A DNA stretch of 64,000 bases from Ilex aquifolium (Eukaryota; Streptophyta; Magnoliopsida; Aquifoliales; Aquifoliaceae), in assembly GCA_951799425.1 (NCBI GenBank), contig OX637398.1, positions 20,160,270 through 20,224,269 of the forward strand. Direction: 5' to 3'. The notes under the pieces are model-generated. The model worked only from the letters and a program-made list of their open reading frames with translations. It searched no databases and had not been told where the DNA came from. The position numbers were made by a program, and so were the translations under genes. Below, piece by piece: positions 55,235 through 64,000 of the stretch (position 1 is its first letter; each line of letters begins with the position of its first letter).

Positions 55235-56533
55235 ATCAATGAAATGTGTGTGTGTGAACAAAAATGCTTCTCAAGCACAAGAAGACTTTTGTGTGTCGTG
55301 TTTTACTTGGAACCGTATTCCAAGGTCGTCTCCTCAGGGAAGGAGGTGAATCGTGTAGAAGGTAATTTTTAGTGAAAGAAAAGTGTAAAATCTTTTTGTT
55401 GTTTAAAGTTGGTTTGTGATTGGTGTTGTGATGAAATTGAAATTGAAATGGGAAACAAGTGTTGGCTAATTCGAAGGGTTCACTCCAATGGGAATGCCAA
55501 GTCGATTCAAACCCTTCCTCCAATGGTGCATAGATGAACGATTGATTCGTGGGAAGCGATGGACGAAATGGAAGTGAGGATCCAAGCATAACCCGTGACA
55601 AGTCTATGGGATATCAAAGACTCACACCTTGTCCTCACTCAACCAAGTTAAACTGAACCATCGTACACCGAGGGGAGGAAAGAAGATGAGTTGAAATGGC
55701 ATACCCAAGAGGAGGTCTCCATTGGATTAGCCAACTTAAAGACTTAGCTACTCATACTTAAAGTAAAGACAACAATGTAATGATAAGACATTATGAAGAA
55801 ATAAAGATTGGAGATAAGCATAAACGAAATACACCAATATAACTTCAGGATAATTTATACATGTCCATCACCTCTTGCTAAAGAGTGAATGAGAAACTAC
55901 TCACTCTTCATGGCTTTGGTAAAGCTAGAAAAGTGAGTGATGCTCATCCCTCCAAGTAGATGAGTTACAAGGTAAAAACATATTACACAAGGAGCCGATC
56001 TTCGACAAAGAATGAGTGAATCACGTTCCACCCTTCACGGCTTTGGTAAAGCTCTAGAAAAGTGGAAGAGTTTCACTCCTCTAAGGGAAGAAGGAAGCTC
56101 AAACAATACAATAAAAGAAAGCAATAATACAAAGAAAGTAATAACTTTTGGAGGGTTTTCCACAACTAAGAGATGATCTTTACAAGCCCCAAGGGGTGGT
56201 ATTTATAGGCAACCAAGAGATGTCATTTACAAGTCCCAAGAAGATGCCATTTACAAGGCCCAAGAAGATGCTCTTTACAAGGCCCAAGAAGAGCTTTATA
56301 GTTTGATCCCCCTTTGTTTTGAGCTTTAATAATTGGCACCCTGTAGCTTGATAATTGGCTCTCTATAGTTTGTAGTTTTGACGCACAAAACCCTGAAAAG
56401 AACAACAATTAATGCATTATCCCTAATTCACACACTAACCCTAGTTTGTCTTATTTTGATTAGTTTAACTTTATTTACTTAACACAATTGTCCTATTAAC
56501 TTAATTAAATTATGCATTAATTTGGGTTAATCA
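55235..56533 (-). mobile_element. E3 3' LTR (left end approximate)
   Basis: The outer end in plus view is TTTGGGTTAATCA (56533), identical in type to E1 and E2 (minus strand TGATTAACCC). The left end near 55235 is placed by analogy with E2, using the spacing from the ..GTCTCCTCAGGGAAG block. A minus-strand TATA box CCTATAAATACC lies at about 56199-56210. Repeats of CACTCTTCATGGCTTTGGTAAAGCT type occur around 55900 and 56030. Confidence 0.65.
56171..56289. repeat. 24-bp repeats around the E3 TATA box
   Basis: Three head-to-tail 24-bp units lie at 56218-56241, 56242-56265 and 56266-56289 (AGATGCCATTTACAAGGCCC plus AAGA). A fourth diverged copy is at 56171-56194 on the other side of the TATA box. 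In transcription sense the triplet is directly upstream of TATA. Confidence 0.85.
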
Positions 56534-57960
56534 CACCCCTCAACCTAAACATTACTAGTCCCTAGTAATAAATAATAACAGAACAAAATCACTTTCGTAG
56601 ATAACACGATTGCATTTAGCATATGCAACAAGCCGTTAAACCCCTAAGTGATCCCTAGTGGACGAGTTTTATCTTGTGAAGGTTTTCCAGTGAAGCTACC
56701 TACAAACTCCAGTTAAAAAGATGTGTATATGAGTTAGCACCATGATCATTGAGACACCCCATCATTTAGTTAGTTTTTTTTTTTAATTAAAAATCGAACA
56801 CTTTTATGTCATTGGTACGTAATATATGCAAAAACAAACACTTGTTTATATTGGTATTTGAAATTCCCTATGTAGTAAGAATGATCATTCTAGTAACAAG
56901 AATTGTTATATAACAAACACTCCATTTTACCACCTTCCATGAATAGTTTCGATTTCACAAACCTCTCGTAGAATGCTCTCAGCAAAAGTTCGCTCCGATT
57001 ATAGTGACTTGTCTCTCACGGGGCATGTGATCAGAGGGTGGCCAATCGAAAAATCACATGCACAATTAGGAAGAGAGTGAAGTTTTAAGGAAACAAACTA
57101 ATCATGTTTGGCATAATCTCATGAAAGAATATTGATGCAATTTAAAGAAAAACTATTTACCATACCCCACTTTTGGTTGACGACACATGCATGTAACAGA
57201 CTTGAGATCAATTAGGACTTTTTATAAGTTGTAATGTAGCCAGAGGTCAGTGGCTAACGAAATGACATCAATGATATTCAAAAGCTATCCTTTCATTCTG
57301 TAATGTAGCACACTTCTTTCTAGTTTTTCGACATTTTGCCCAGAAATGATATTTATTTCTTTCATTTTTCTCATTTTTCACTTTCTTGGCAATTTCCTGC
57401 CTTTCTGTTTCTTTTCTGTTTCAATCGTTCCCATCGATTTTTCTTGTCATTGAATAGTAGCACCTATAGCCTTTTCCCTTTTTTCTTGCATTTCTGTATC
57501 ATATTGATTTATAAGAGGGTGCAAGAAAATTAGATAGCAAAGGTATGTCAAGTATATTCTCTTGTTGCTTGGTAATCATACGGGCTATTTGGAAAAAGAT
57601 CGTTCATTGAAGGCTCAATCATGGTTAACTAGGGATATAATTTTGTAAAATAAATGGTTAAGGCTCAAAATTAAGTCAAAAATGGCCTAAGATCCTTTCT
57701 CAAGTATGTGCACATGTATGTGTCGTATGAACAGATTGCCTTAGTTGCGTCAATCAAAACAAATTTAATGAGATTATTCAAAAATAGAGAGTGAAAGACC
57801 TTACTTGAGTAAATGTTAATTTTCTCTCAAAAGTATAGCAAGGCTCAAACCTTACCATGGTATTCTTTGTCATCTCCACTGGTAATGTCAGGTTTTTCGT
57901 GGAATGTCGGTTATATCCCGATTCCATTTTCGAGTCTGGTCATTCTGTACCTTAAGAATA
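56534..57960 (-). other. E3 3' non-coding tract, conserved with E1 and E2
   Basis: No ORF of note. Blocks in common with the other two elements include ATTACTAGTCCCTAGTAAT, CTAGTGGACGAGTTTTATCT, GAATATTGATGC-type, GTAATGTAGCACAC, GGCTCAATCATGGTTAACTA and AATGGCCTAAGATC. Confidence 0.7.
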
Positions 57961-58219
57961 ACAAATACCAATGTACATTTGACATTTAAGCATAGATAAA
58001 ATATCATTGAACTTGGAAAACTATGGCGTCTCAGGATAAGTCTCTACCCACGCTATAGGTTGGCATTTTAGGACATTCCTTACTCAGCCTATATCTTTAT
58101 TTCAATAAAAAGACTTTGTACATCTAAAAAAAAATATTTACACTTTTTTTTTTCGGACCATTAACTTTCACCCCACAACACGTTTTTCCACAGCTTTTTT
58201 TTTAAAAAAATAAAAAAAT

Positions 58220-58624
58220 CTAATCCGAGTCATCGCTTGTGTCTATGTCATTATTAGTGACCATTCCAACTTCTTGTCGCACATAATGTGTAAGTCCCGG
58301 ACTGGTATAAGATGGCGTGTCAGGAAAATCCTTACTCTGTCCATGCACTATCCAGTTTAATCGATCGGTCGCACGACCCGAAATTGGTTCCGAACACTGA
58401 TTGTGTTTTTTCATGTGAAAGATCCTGCCACATTGGTAACAAGCACCCAGTCGTTTGGCACGACGACGTTTAGCAAAACTACTTCTGCCACATAATGGTT
58501 TTGCTTGTTGCTCTCGGATTTCAATTTTTCTCACAACCCTTGCCTTTCTCATTATCACAGCATGCACATCGGATGAAAAAGTGCGCAAAACGCCTAAACT
58601 GAACCAAAAAAGTTTACTATCCAT
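58220..58624 (-). CDS. Small Arg-rich zinc-finger protein of E3 (134 aa, intact)
   Basis: The ORF begins M-D-S-K-L-F-W-F-S-L-G-V at 58624. Residues about 20-45 are basic (I-M-R-K-A-R-V-V-R-K-I-E). Then comes C-G-R-S-S-F-A-K-R-R-R-A-K-R-L-G and a finger with Cys at two positions, His and Cys spaced C-x2-C-x4-H-x6-C (about residues 62-77). It continues S-E-P-I-S-G, H-G-Q-S-K-D-F-P, L-T-H-Y-V-R-Q-E and an acidic end D-T-S-D-D-S-D. The order is maintained in decayed E2 (40232-40625) and E1 (17564-17835) copies. The gag zinc knuckle of E1/E2 is separate and canonical (x4), so this is a second, different finger. The basic run plus Cys pair recalls the small cysteine-rich nucleic-acid-binding proteins of some plant flexiviruses, but homology is not shown. 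Likely nucleic-acid binding; exact role unknown. Confidence 0.65.
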   Translation of the reverse strand: MDSKLFWFSLGVLRTFSSDVHAVIMRKARVVRKIEIREQQAKPLCGRSSFAKRRRAKRLGACYQCGRIFHMKKHNQCSEPISGRATDRLNWIVHGQSKDFPDTPSYTSPGLTHYVRQEVGMVTNNDIDTSDDSD

Positions 58625-58861
58625 GCTTGCTAAACTAAGGACACCCTATCTGGTTCTTTAACGTCTGCCAGTCACAAAGACGATTGAAGCTGCATTCGAT
58701 ATGATCATGAAATATAAGCAACAATACTGTAAAATACACAATCCAGAATAAAAATAAACAAATTTTTTTTTTATTTTTATGCAGAACTGTCAATTGTTCC
58801 TATGCAAAACTAAAAATGCAAAAACGAAACTGGAACAAACTGAAACTGTAGATCACAACAC

Positions 58862-58895
58862 CCCCCAGCCTAAACTGAACATTGTCCTAAATGTT
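58862..58895 (-). promoter_or_regulatory. Internal PPT-like tract (E3)
   Basis: The minus strand has TTTAGGACAATGTTCAGTTT followed by AGGCTGGGGGGTG. It occupies the same place relative to the zinc-finger ORF as the tracts in E1 and E2. Confidence 0.5.
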
Positions 58896-58899
58896 TCGA

Positions 58900-59432
58900 A
58901 TTTACCAGAAACTGCAAATGGAGTTAGGGTTTGAGAAGTAGAGATCCGTTCATCTGCCAAAGCCTATAAACAAAATAAAACAATTACTCATCTTTAGGGA
59001 GATCTGGGTTAGGATGAAAACCCCTCACCCTAAGCGCGAGCAGAAAAAGAGCACCCATGTACAAATACAAACATATAAGACAAATTATTAAACAAAGGAG
59101 TGGGTCATCGGGGTATATGGTCATGGATTTGCAGGGGGTGAGTTGTTTTTACAAAAAACAGAGAACAACGAAGAAGAAGAAGAAGAAGAAGAAGAAGAAG
59201 AGAAAAAGAAAGAAAAAGAAAGGGGGGGGGGCAATACCGGTGGATGGGAAAAAAGAGAAAAAATTGGAGGCCTTATAAAGGCGTCCCACTTTTTTTTTTT
59301 AGTGTCGGCAGGCGTGAATATTCGCGGAATATTCTGGATCCAAAGAGAATGGTTTCCACATACATTGGTATATCATGCAAATTGTGCGAATTGTTTCCAC
59401 ATACATTGGTATATCATGCAAATGGTGCATCT
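58900..59432 (-). other. Spacer between two PPT-like tracts in E3; microsatellite and repeats
   Basis: It holds a (GAA)n run (about 59168-59205), a G run (59222-59231), a minus-strand TATA-like CTTTATAAGGCC (about 59270-59281) and two copies of TTTCCACATACATTGGTATA-TCATGCAAA 40 bp apart (about 59352 and 59392). Open frames over the microsatellite are artefacts. It may be a leader for the zinc-finger transcript or a nested LTR remnant. Confidence 0.45.
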
Positions 59433-59475
59433 CACCCCCCCCCCCCCAACTTGAGTCATGCATTGTCCTCAATGC
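59433..59475 (-). promoter_or_regulatory. PPT-like tract after E3 pol
   Basis: The minus strand has CATTGAGGACAATGCATGAC, then TCAAGTTG and a G run of about 14. It is nearly identical to the tract after F pol (31686-31728). Confidence 0.7.
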
Positions 59476-59677
59476 AACAACAAGATGTGATATTCAATGA
59501 TGGACAGTAAAAAGATGAGTATGGTTAGAGCACACCTCGCACTTGAGCTTGACAAAAGCACCAATATCTGGAACTAAGAACAACAATGCTATACACAAAC
59601 TAAAGTAAGTAGCATGAAAATAAAAATCGCATAAGTAAATAGAAAGACTGTACACTAAAAAGCATAAAAAAAAATGG

Positions 59678-61740
59678 TTACTCCTTCATGAATTCCGGAT
59701 ACACCGGATCCGTTACTTCCTCCTCCACCTCCTGTCCTTCAAAACCCTCAAAGAATGGCTTAAGTCTTTGGCCATTGACCTTGAATGTCTGGCCATTCTC
59801 AGGGTTTGTCACCTCAACAACTCCATTGGGATAGGCCACCTTGACAAGATAGGGGTCATCCCAACGGGATCGGAGTTTGCCTTGGAAAATGGAGAGACGA
59901 GAGTTGTATAAGAGCACTTTTTGACCGGGCTCGAATGACTTCCGTATAATAGATTTGTCATGAAAGATCTTAGCCTGCTCTTTTAAAATTTTTGAGCTCT
60001 CATACGCGTCTCTTCGAATCTCTTCCAATTCATTCAATTCTAACTTTCTATTTTCTCCCGCCATTTTCAAATTGAAATTCAACGTCTTAATGACCCAGTA
60101 GGCCTTGTGTTCCATTTCGACTGGCAGATGGCAAGCCTTTTCGAAGACGAGCCGATAGGGAGACATGCCTAAGACAGTCTTGTAGGTAGTGCGGTACGCC
60201 CATAGGGCATCGGTCAGTCTATTTGACCAATCTTTCCTATTGGGGTTCACCGTCTTCTCTAAAATATTCTTAATCTCCCTATTGGCCAACTCGGCTTGGC
60301 CATTGGTTTGTGGGTGGTATGCGGTGGATACCTTATGAGTGACGCCATATTTGAACATTAAAGATGCAAATGACCTATTACAGAAATGTGATCCACCATC
60401 ACTTATCATTGCACGAGGCATCCCAAACCTCGAAAAAATATTCTCCTTCAAGAATTTGACCACGACCCGATGGTCATTGGTCTTGGTTGGGATGGCCTCC
60501 ACCCACTTGGACACGTAGTCCACTGCCAGTAGAATGTACAGATAGCCAAACGAGATAGGGAAGGGACCCATAAAGTCAATACCCCAACAATCAAATATTT
60601 ATATAACAAGTACAGGGGAGAGGGGCATCATGTTCCTTCGGGTTACACTACCCAACCATTGGCATCTATCACATTCTTTACAAAATGAAACACAATCTTT
60701 ATTAAGTGAGGGCCAGTAAAAACCTGATTGAAGAATTTTCGCCGAAGTTTTCTTTGCTGAGAAGTGGCCACCGCATGCTTCTGAATGACAAAATGCAAGG
60801 ACATCCCGCTGTTCATTCTCCGGTACGCATCTCCGCATGACTTGGTCAGGGCAGTACTTGAACAGGTATGGGTTGTCGAAGTAAAAGTACTTCACATCCG
60901 CCATGAATCTCCTTCGGTCTTCCTGGCTCCAATGCGGTGGTATTTGTCCTGTTGTAAGATAATTACATATGTCAGCATTCTAAGGACACACATAATGAAT
61001 TGAAAGCAATTGTTCATCAGGGAAATAATCTGGGATAGGAATGTGCTCCTCGCCCTCTTGCATGACCAGTCGAGATAAATGGTCCGCCACCACGTTCTCC
61101 ACTCCTTTCTTTTCTTTGATGGTCATATTGAACTCTTGGAGTAGGAGGATCCACCTGATAAGCCTCGGTTTGGCATCCTGCTTAGACAACAAATACTTCA
61201 AAGCAGAATGATCAGTATAAACAACTATCGGTGAACCAATGATGTAAGACCGAAATTTATCTAATGCAAATACTACTGCTAGTAACTCCTTTTCCGTGGT
61301 GGTATAATTCATTTGAGCTTCATTAAGAGTTTTACTAGCATAGTATATTACATATGGTCTATTTTCCTCCCATTGACCGAGCACTGCGCCGACCGTGTAA
61401 TCACTCGCGTCGCACATAAGCTCAAAAGGTAAATCCCACTTGGGTGGTCGCATAATTGGAGGTGTGACAAGCATACTTTTAAGTTTTGTAAAAGATGTCT
61501 CACAACTATTCGACCACTCGAATGGAACATCTTTAGATAATAAATTGGTCAAAGGTCGGGCCAATGCACTAAATTTTTTAATGAATCGACGGTAAAAACC
61601 CGCATGGCCCAGAAACGATCTGATATCCTTGACGACTTTCGGCGTAGGGAGGTTGGAGATGGCCTCCACCTTTGATTTGTCCACTTCTATCCCCTTTGCC
61701 GAAACAATGTGCCCAAGAACAATTCATTGTGTCACCATGA
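59678..61740 (-). pseudogene. Athila pol of E3: end of RT, RNase H, integrase (nearly intact)
   Basis: A continuous minus-strand frame carries only three nonsense codons (near 61725, 60977 and 60598). It starts in the RT tail (I-V-L-G-H-I-V-S-A-K-G-I-E-V). RNase H follows with C-D-A-S-D-Y, T-T-E-K-E-L-L-A, Y-T-D-H-S-A-L-K-Y and V-A-D-H-L-S-R, covering the expected acidic residues. Integrase has its H-H-C-C zinc region (C-H-S-E-A-C-G-G-H-F, C-K-E-C-D-R-C) at about 60795-60660. The catalytic triad is D (V-D-Y-V-S-K-W), D (S-D-G-G-S-H-F) and E (Q-A-E-L-A-N-R) with 35 residues between the last two. A C-terminal domain ends F-M-K-E at 59678. The TAG near 60977 replaces an expected Trp codon by one base. 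The best-preserved pol in the window. Confidence 0.9.
61736..61740. repeat. Probable target site (CATGA) left of the Del-type LTR
   Basis: CATGA precedes the LTR start TGTGAAACCC and lies inside the E3 RT reading. The second copy would lie beyond the window. Confidence 0.5.
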
Positions 61741-64000
61741 TGTGAAACCCGGGAAAATTTGAACTTTTTCTGAAAAAGGGCAAAATGGTAATTTGCCATT
61801 ACTGCACGTATTTAAAATACATATGTTCTAGACCTCGGATGAGGAAACGGAGTGCGTCGTTGGATTCACAACGCGAAATCTAGTGACCACCATAAATTTC
61901 GTTGAATTCCGAGATAGTCGGATTTTGCACGTAGTTCGAGACGACTGCGTGGCGATTGACCTTTTAAAGGTCCCCAAAAACGAGAAATATTAAATTTCCT
62001 TACAATTAAGTTAAAGTTCAAATAAAATTAATTTGAAGTTAAACCGAGATCAAATAAATCGTTTCGGGACGAAATCGGACCCGATTAAGTGAGGGACACG
62101 TGGCGCAACGTGGGCCAAGTATTTAAAACTATAAAAAGGGACAAATATCTGCATTTTAGGCAGAAAATTTCTGCCATTGTGCAGGGTTCAACGTGTGGGA
62201 GAAAGAGAGAGAGAAAAGAGAGAACTTCAAGCTTCCTTCGGCGATTCCCGGACTTCCGTCACTCGGATTCCGTCGAGCTAGAAAAGAGAAGTGATCACGT
62301 CGACGAGGGCTTCGACTACGTACCAAGAACAAGGCGTCTCACCGAATATTCAAAGGGAGAAATTTTGGAAATCAAAGACTTTGGGTTGGTTTTGGTGCAT
62401 TGAGGTTGCCTACATCTCTATTGAGGTAGGATTATTCCTACTTGGGATTATTCTTACCTTAGGTGTTAGTAGACTAAGGGTTAAAAGTTATATATGCATA
62501 TTTATTGAATTATATATATGTCTATAGTTATGGTAATGGAAAAGGGAGCATAGAGTTGGCCTAGGCTAACTTCTAGCTTGATTTTATTACATAGGAGTTC
62601 CATGTGGTTCCTCTTATAACCTGGTGAAATTTGAGCTATATGGTTGCTTGGAATGTGTTATGTGAAAACATTACTTTAATGACTACTAGGTGTTTGATAA
62701 AATGCCTAGGTGAAATTGTGTGTGTTACTTGCATGATGCTATGTTATAACATGCTTGGGTGATTGTGAAATCATATGCTTAGGATATGGTTTTTGGATGA
62801 AGAGTGTTGTTGATATATGCATGAAATGATATATTGAACATAATGAGATATGGTAGTTATATGCTTTTGATATAATTGTCATTGATGTATTGGAAATGTT
62901 TATATGTTTGTCATGAGCATATTGAGCATTATTTTGTGTGCAATGGAACATCACATTGCATTTGCAAGGGGATATCGCATCCATAGACGTGAGTGGGTGT
63001 GTGTGCATGTTATACATGATTAATCAATCACCATTCTTGGTGCTTGGTGGATGGGCTCGGGAATGTTGGAACGAAGTTTCGACTGAGTCGCATGGTTGCA
63101 TGGAAAAACTTGTGTCGGGTGTAGCAAGTAGGGCTAGACACTCCCTCGGGTGAAAAACCCGGAACCACTTGGTTCAGTCACTTGCCGGCGGTGCAATTCC
63201 AGAAAAGTGACACGGTGTACGGAACCGGCGGTGTGATTCCAAAGATCCGTTGCCCAACAAAGACACAAGGGTTTTGTTATAAAAACACCCATTCAATGGG
63301 TAGCTTCCAACAATGATCCGGTTTTGGGAAAACATGATTTCTTTTCAAATGATCATTGGAAGGTTTTTCTCCGTCAATAGACGGGTCATCACACATTAGC
63401 ATTACATTGTGTTGAGGGAGTCGGTGAGGACTCGGAATGGGTTGCATGAATGAGTTTTCATCTCATTTCATTGCATGGCATTGTTGCATTCCAACATTGA
63501 ATGCATAGTGTGTGTGGAATGATTGATTACATGTTGTATGTGAATATTACATGAGCATGAGCATGAGCATCTAGGGGGGGAGTAGCCTCCGTAGGAAGTT
63601 TTCTACTGGGCGTTGGCTCACCCTATACGGGAACAATTTCAGGTATTGGGTTTGCACGGAGGGATGGCTCCCATGGAGAGCACCAAGGGTGAAGGGGGCC
63701 TATGTGTGGCCTTATCTCAAGATTTTGTAAACCTTTTGCTTTAGAATGGTTTATGACATGTAAATATTGTAATCATGTTTGAATACTTATAATAGAATCT
63801 TGTAGAGATCATGTATAATGTAAGAAACCTTGTTATACATGTTTTGGGTGACCTTGGAAAGGTTGGAAAAGGGTTGGAAATGAAAAACTAATGAAATGGG
63901 CAAAATCTGCCAACAGCTACCGGTAGCCAACAGGTAGTTGTTTTCCAGTAGGAAACAGCTACCGGTAGCCAACGAGTAGTCGTAGCTCCAGAATGTTTCA
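61741..64000 (+). mobile_element. Long Del/Tekay-type (chromovirus) LTR, incomplete
   Basis: It starts TGTGAAACCCGGGAAAATTT, cutting E3 RT. A TATA box CTATAAAAAGGG lies at 62129-62140, followed by a GA-rich leader. A GGGCGTTGGCTCACCCTATACGG-type block is near 63608-63630. LTRs of several kb with this layout are typical of Del/Tekay elements. The end is outside the window. Two copies of the perfect 12-bp palindrome GCTACCGGTAGC lie at 63916-63927 and 63958-63969. No coding region is seen, so it could be the 5' LTR of an element or a solo LTR. Confidence 0.75.

Larger units (their letters stand above)
55235..61740 (-). mobile_element. Athila-type element E3 (LTR, 3' module, pol), cut by a Del-type LTR
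   Basis: On the minus strand, from 61740: RNase H, integrase, a PPT-like tract, the zinc-finger ORF, a conserved non-coding tract, a PPT (GTTGAGGGGTG, 56534-56544) and a 3' LTR ending near 55235. The 5' part (LTR, gag, PR, most of RT) lies beyond the insertion at 61741. Whether 59433-58900 contains a second nested LTR is unclear. Confidence 0.75.

Noticed and set aside
55201..55601. 121-aa minus-strand ORF as a gene
   Set aside because: It lies within the U5-like part of the E3 LTR, has no domain and is equivalent to non-coding LTR sequence in E1 and E2.
58220..58624. Zinc-finger ORF as an integrated plant RNA virus gene
   Set aside because: Resemblance rests on a short basic/Cys pattern only; no other viral gene is nearby and the ORF belongs to a repeated retroelement module. 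Kept only as a hypothesis to test.
59057..59454. Overlapping Lys/Glu-rich open frames
   Set aside because: They are translations of a (GAA)n microsatellite and homopolymer runs; there are no domains, and E3 coding lies on the other strand.

Overview
The window is repeat-dominated nuclear DNA of a flowering plant. It is AT-rich and consists almost entirely of nested LTR retrotransposons: Ty3/gypsy of the Athila and Tat lineages, a Del/Tekay-type LTR, and Ty1/copia pieces. A few DNA transposons and one broken host gene fragment (two-on-two haemoglobin) are also present. I saw no tRNA or rRNA gene, no CRISPR array and no intact host gene. The species cannot be named from this sequence. Unless stated otherwise, coordinates of decayed elements are approximate, because they were read by eye from frameshifted sequence.

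Layout, left to right. 1-1484: minus-strand copia remnant (LTR, PPT, RNase H, end of RT). 1485-1932: CACTA-like end with a long hairpin. 3168-7035: plus-strand Athila-type element 'C' (LTR, tRNA-Asp PBS, gag, protease). 7036 to about 28300: minus-strand Tat element 'T1', split by a complete Athila-like element 'E1' (12506-23679, TSD ATGTA); E1 itself carries a probable solo LTR and a copia fragment. About 28640-31728: plus-strand Athila pol 'F', plausibly the missing half of C. About 32160-52430: plus-strand Tat element 'T2', split by Athila-like 'E2' (35330-45447, TSD TCTAC) and hit by a hAT element (48427-49319, 8-bp TSD) and a Mutator-like element (49924-50993, 9-bp TSD). 52651-53123: haemoglobin exons 1-2. 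About 55235-61740: minus-strand Athila element 'E3' with nearly intact RNase H and integrase, cut by a long Del-type LTR from 61741 to the window end.

Two themes stand out. First, both Tat copies carry, downstream of integrase and on the opposite strand, a plant-mobile-domain (PMD) ORF plus a second TATA-led unit conserved between T1 and T2. Second, E1, E2 and E3 share a 3' module: a small Arg-rich zinc-finger ORF, a long conserved non-coding tract, and an LTR beginning TGATTAACCC on the minus strand. E1 and E2 have gag and protease but no RT, RNase H or integrase, while E3 supplies pol. This looks like a non-autonomous/autonomous partnership. E2 additionally has a transposon-protein ORF behind what looks like its own promoter, with the same type of CCGG-centred palindrome found in the U3 of the E1 and E2 LTRs.
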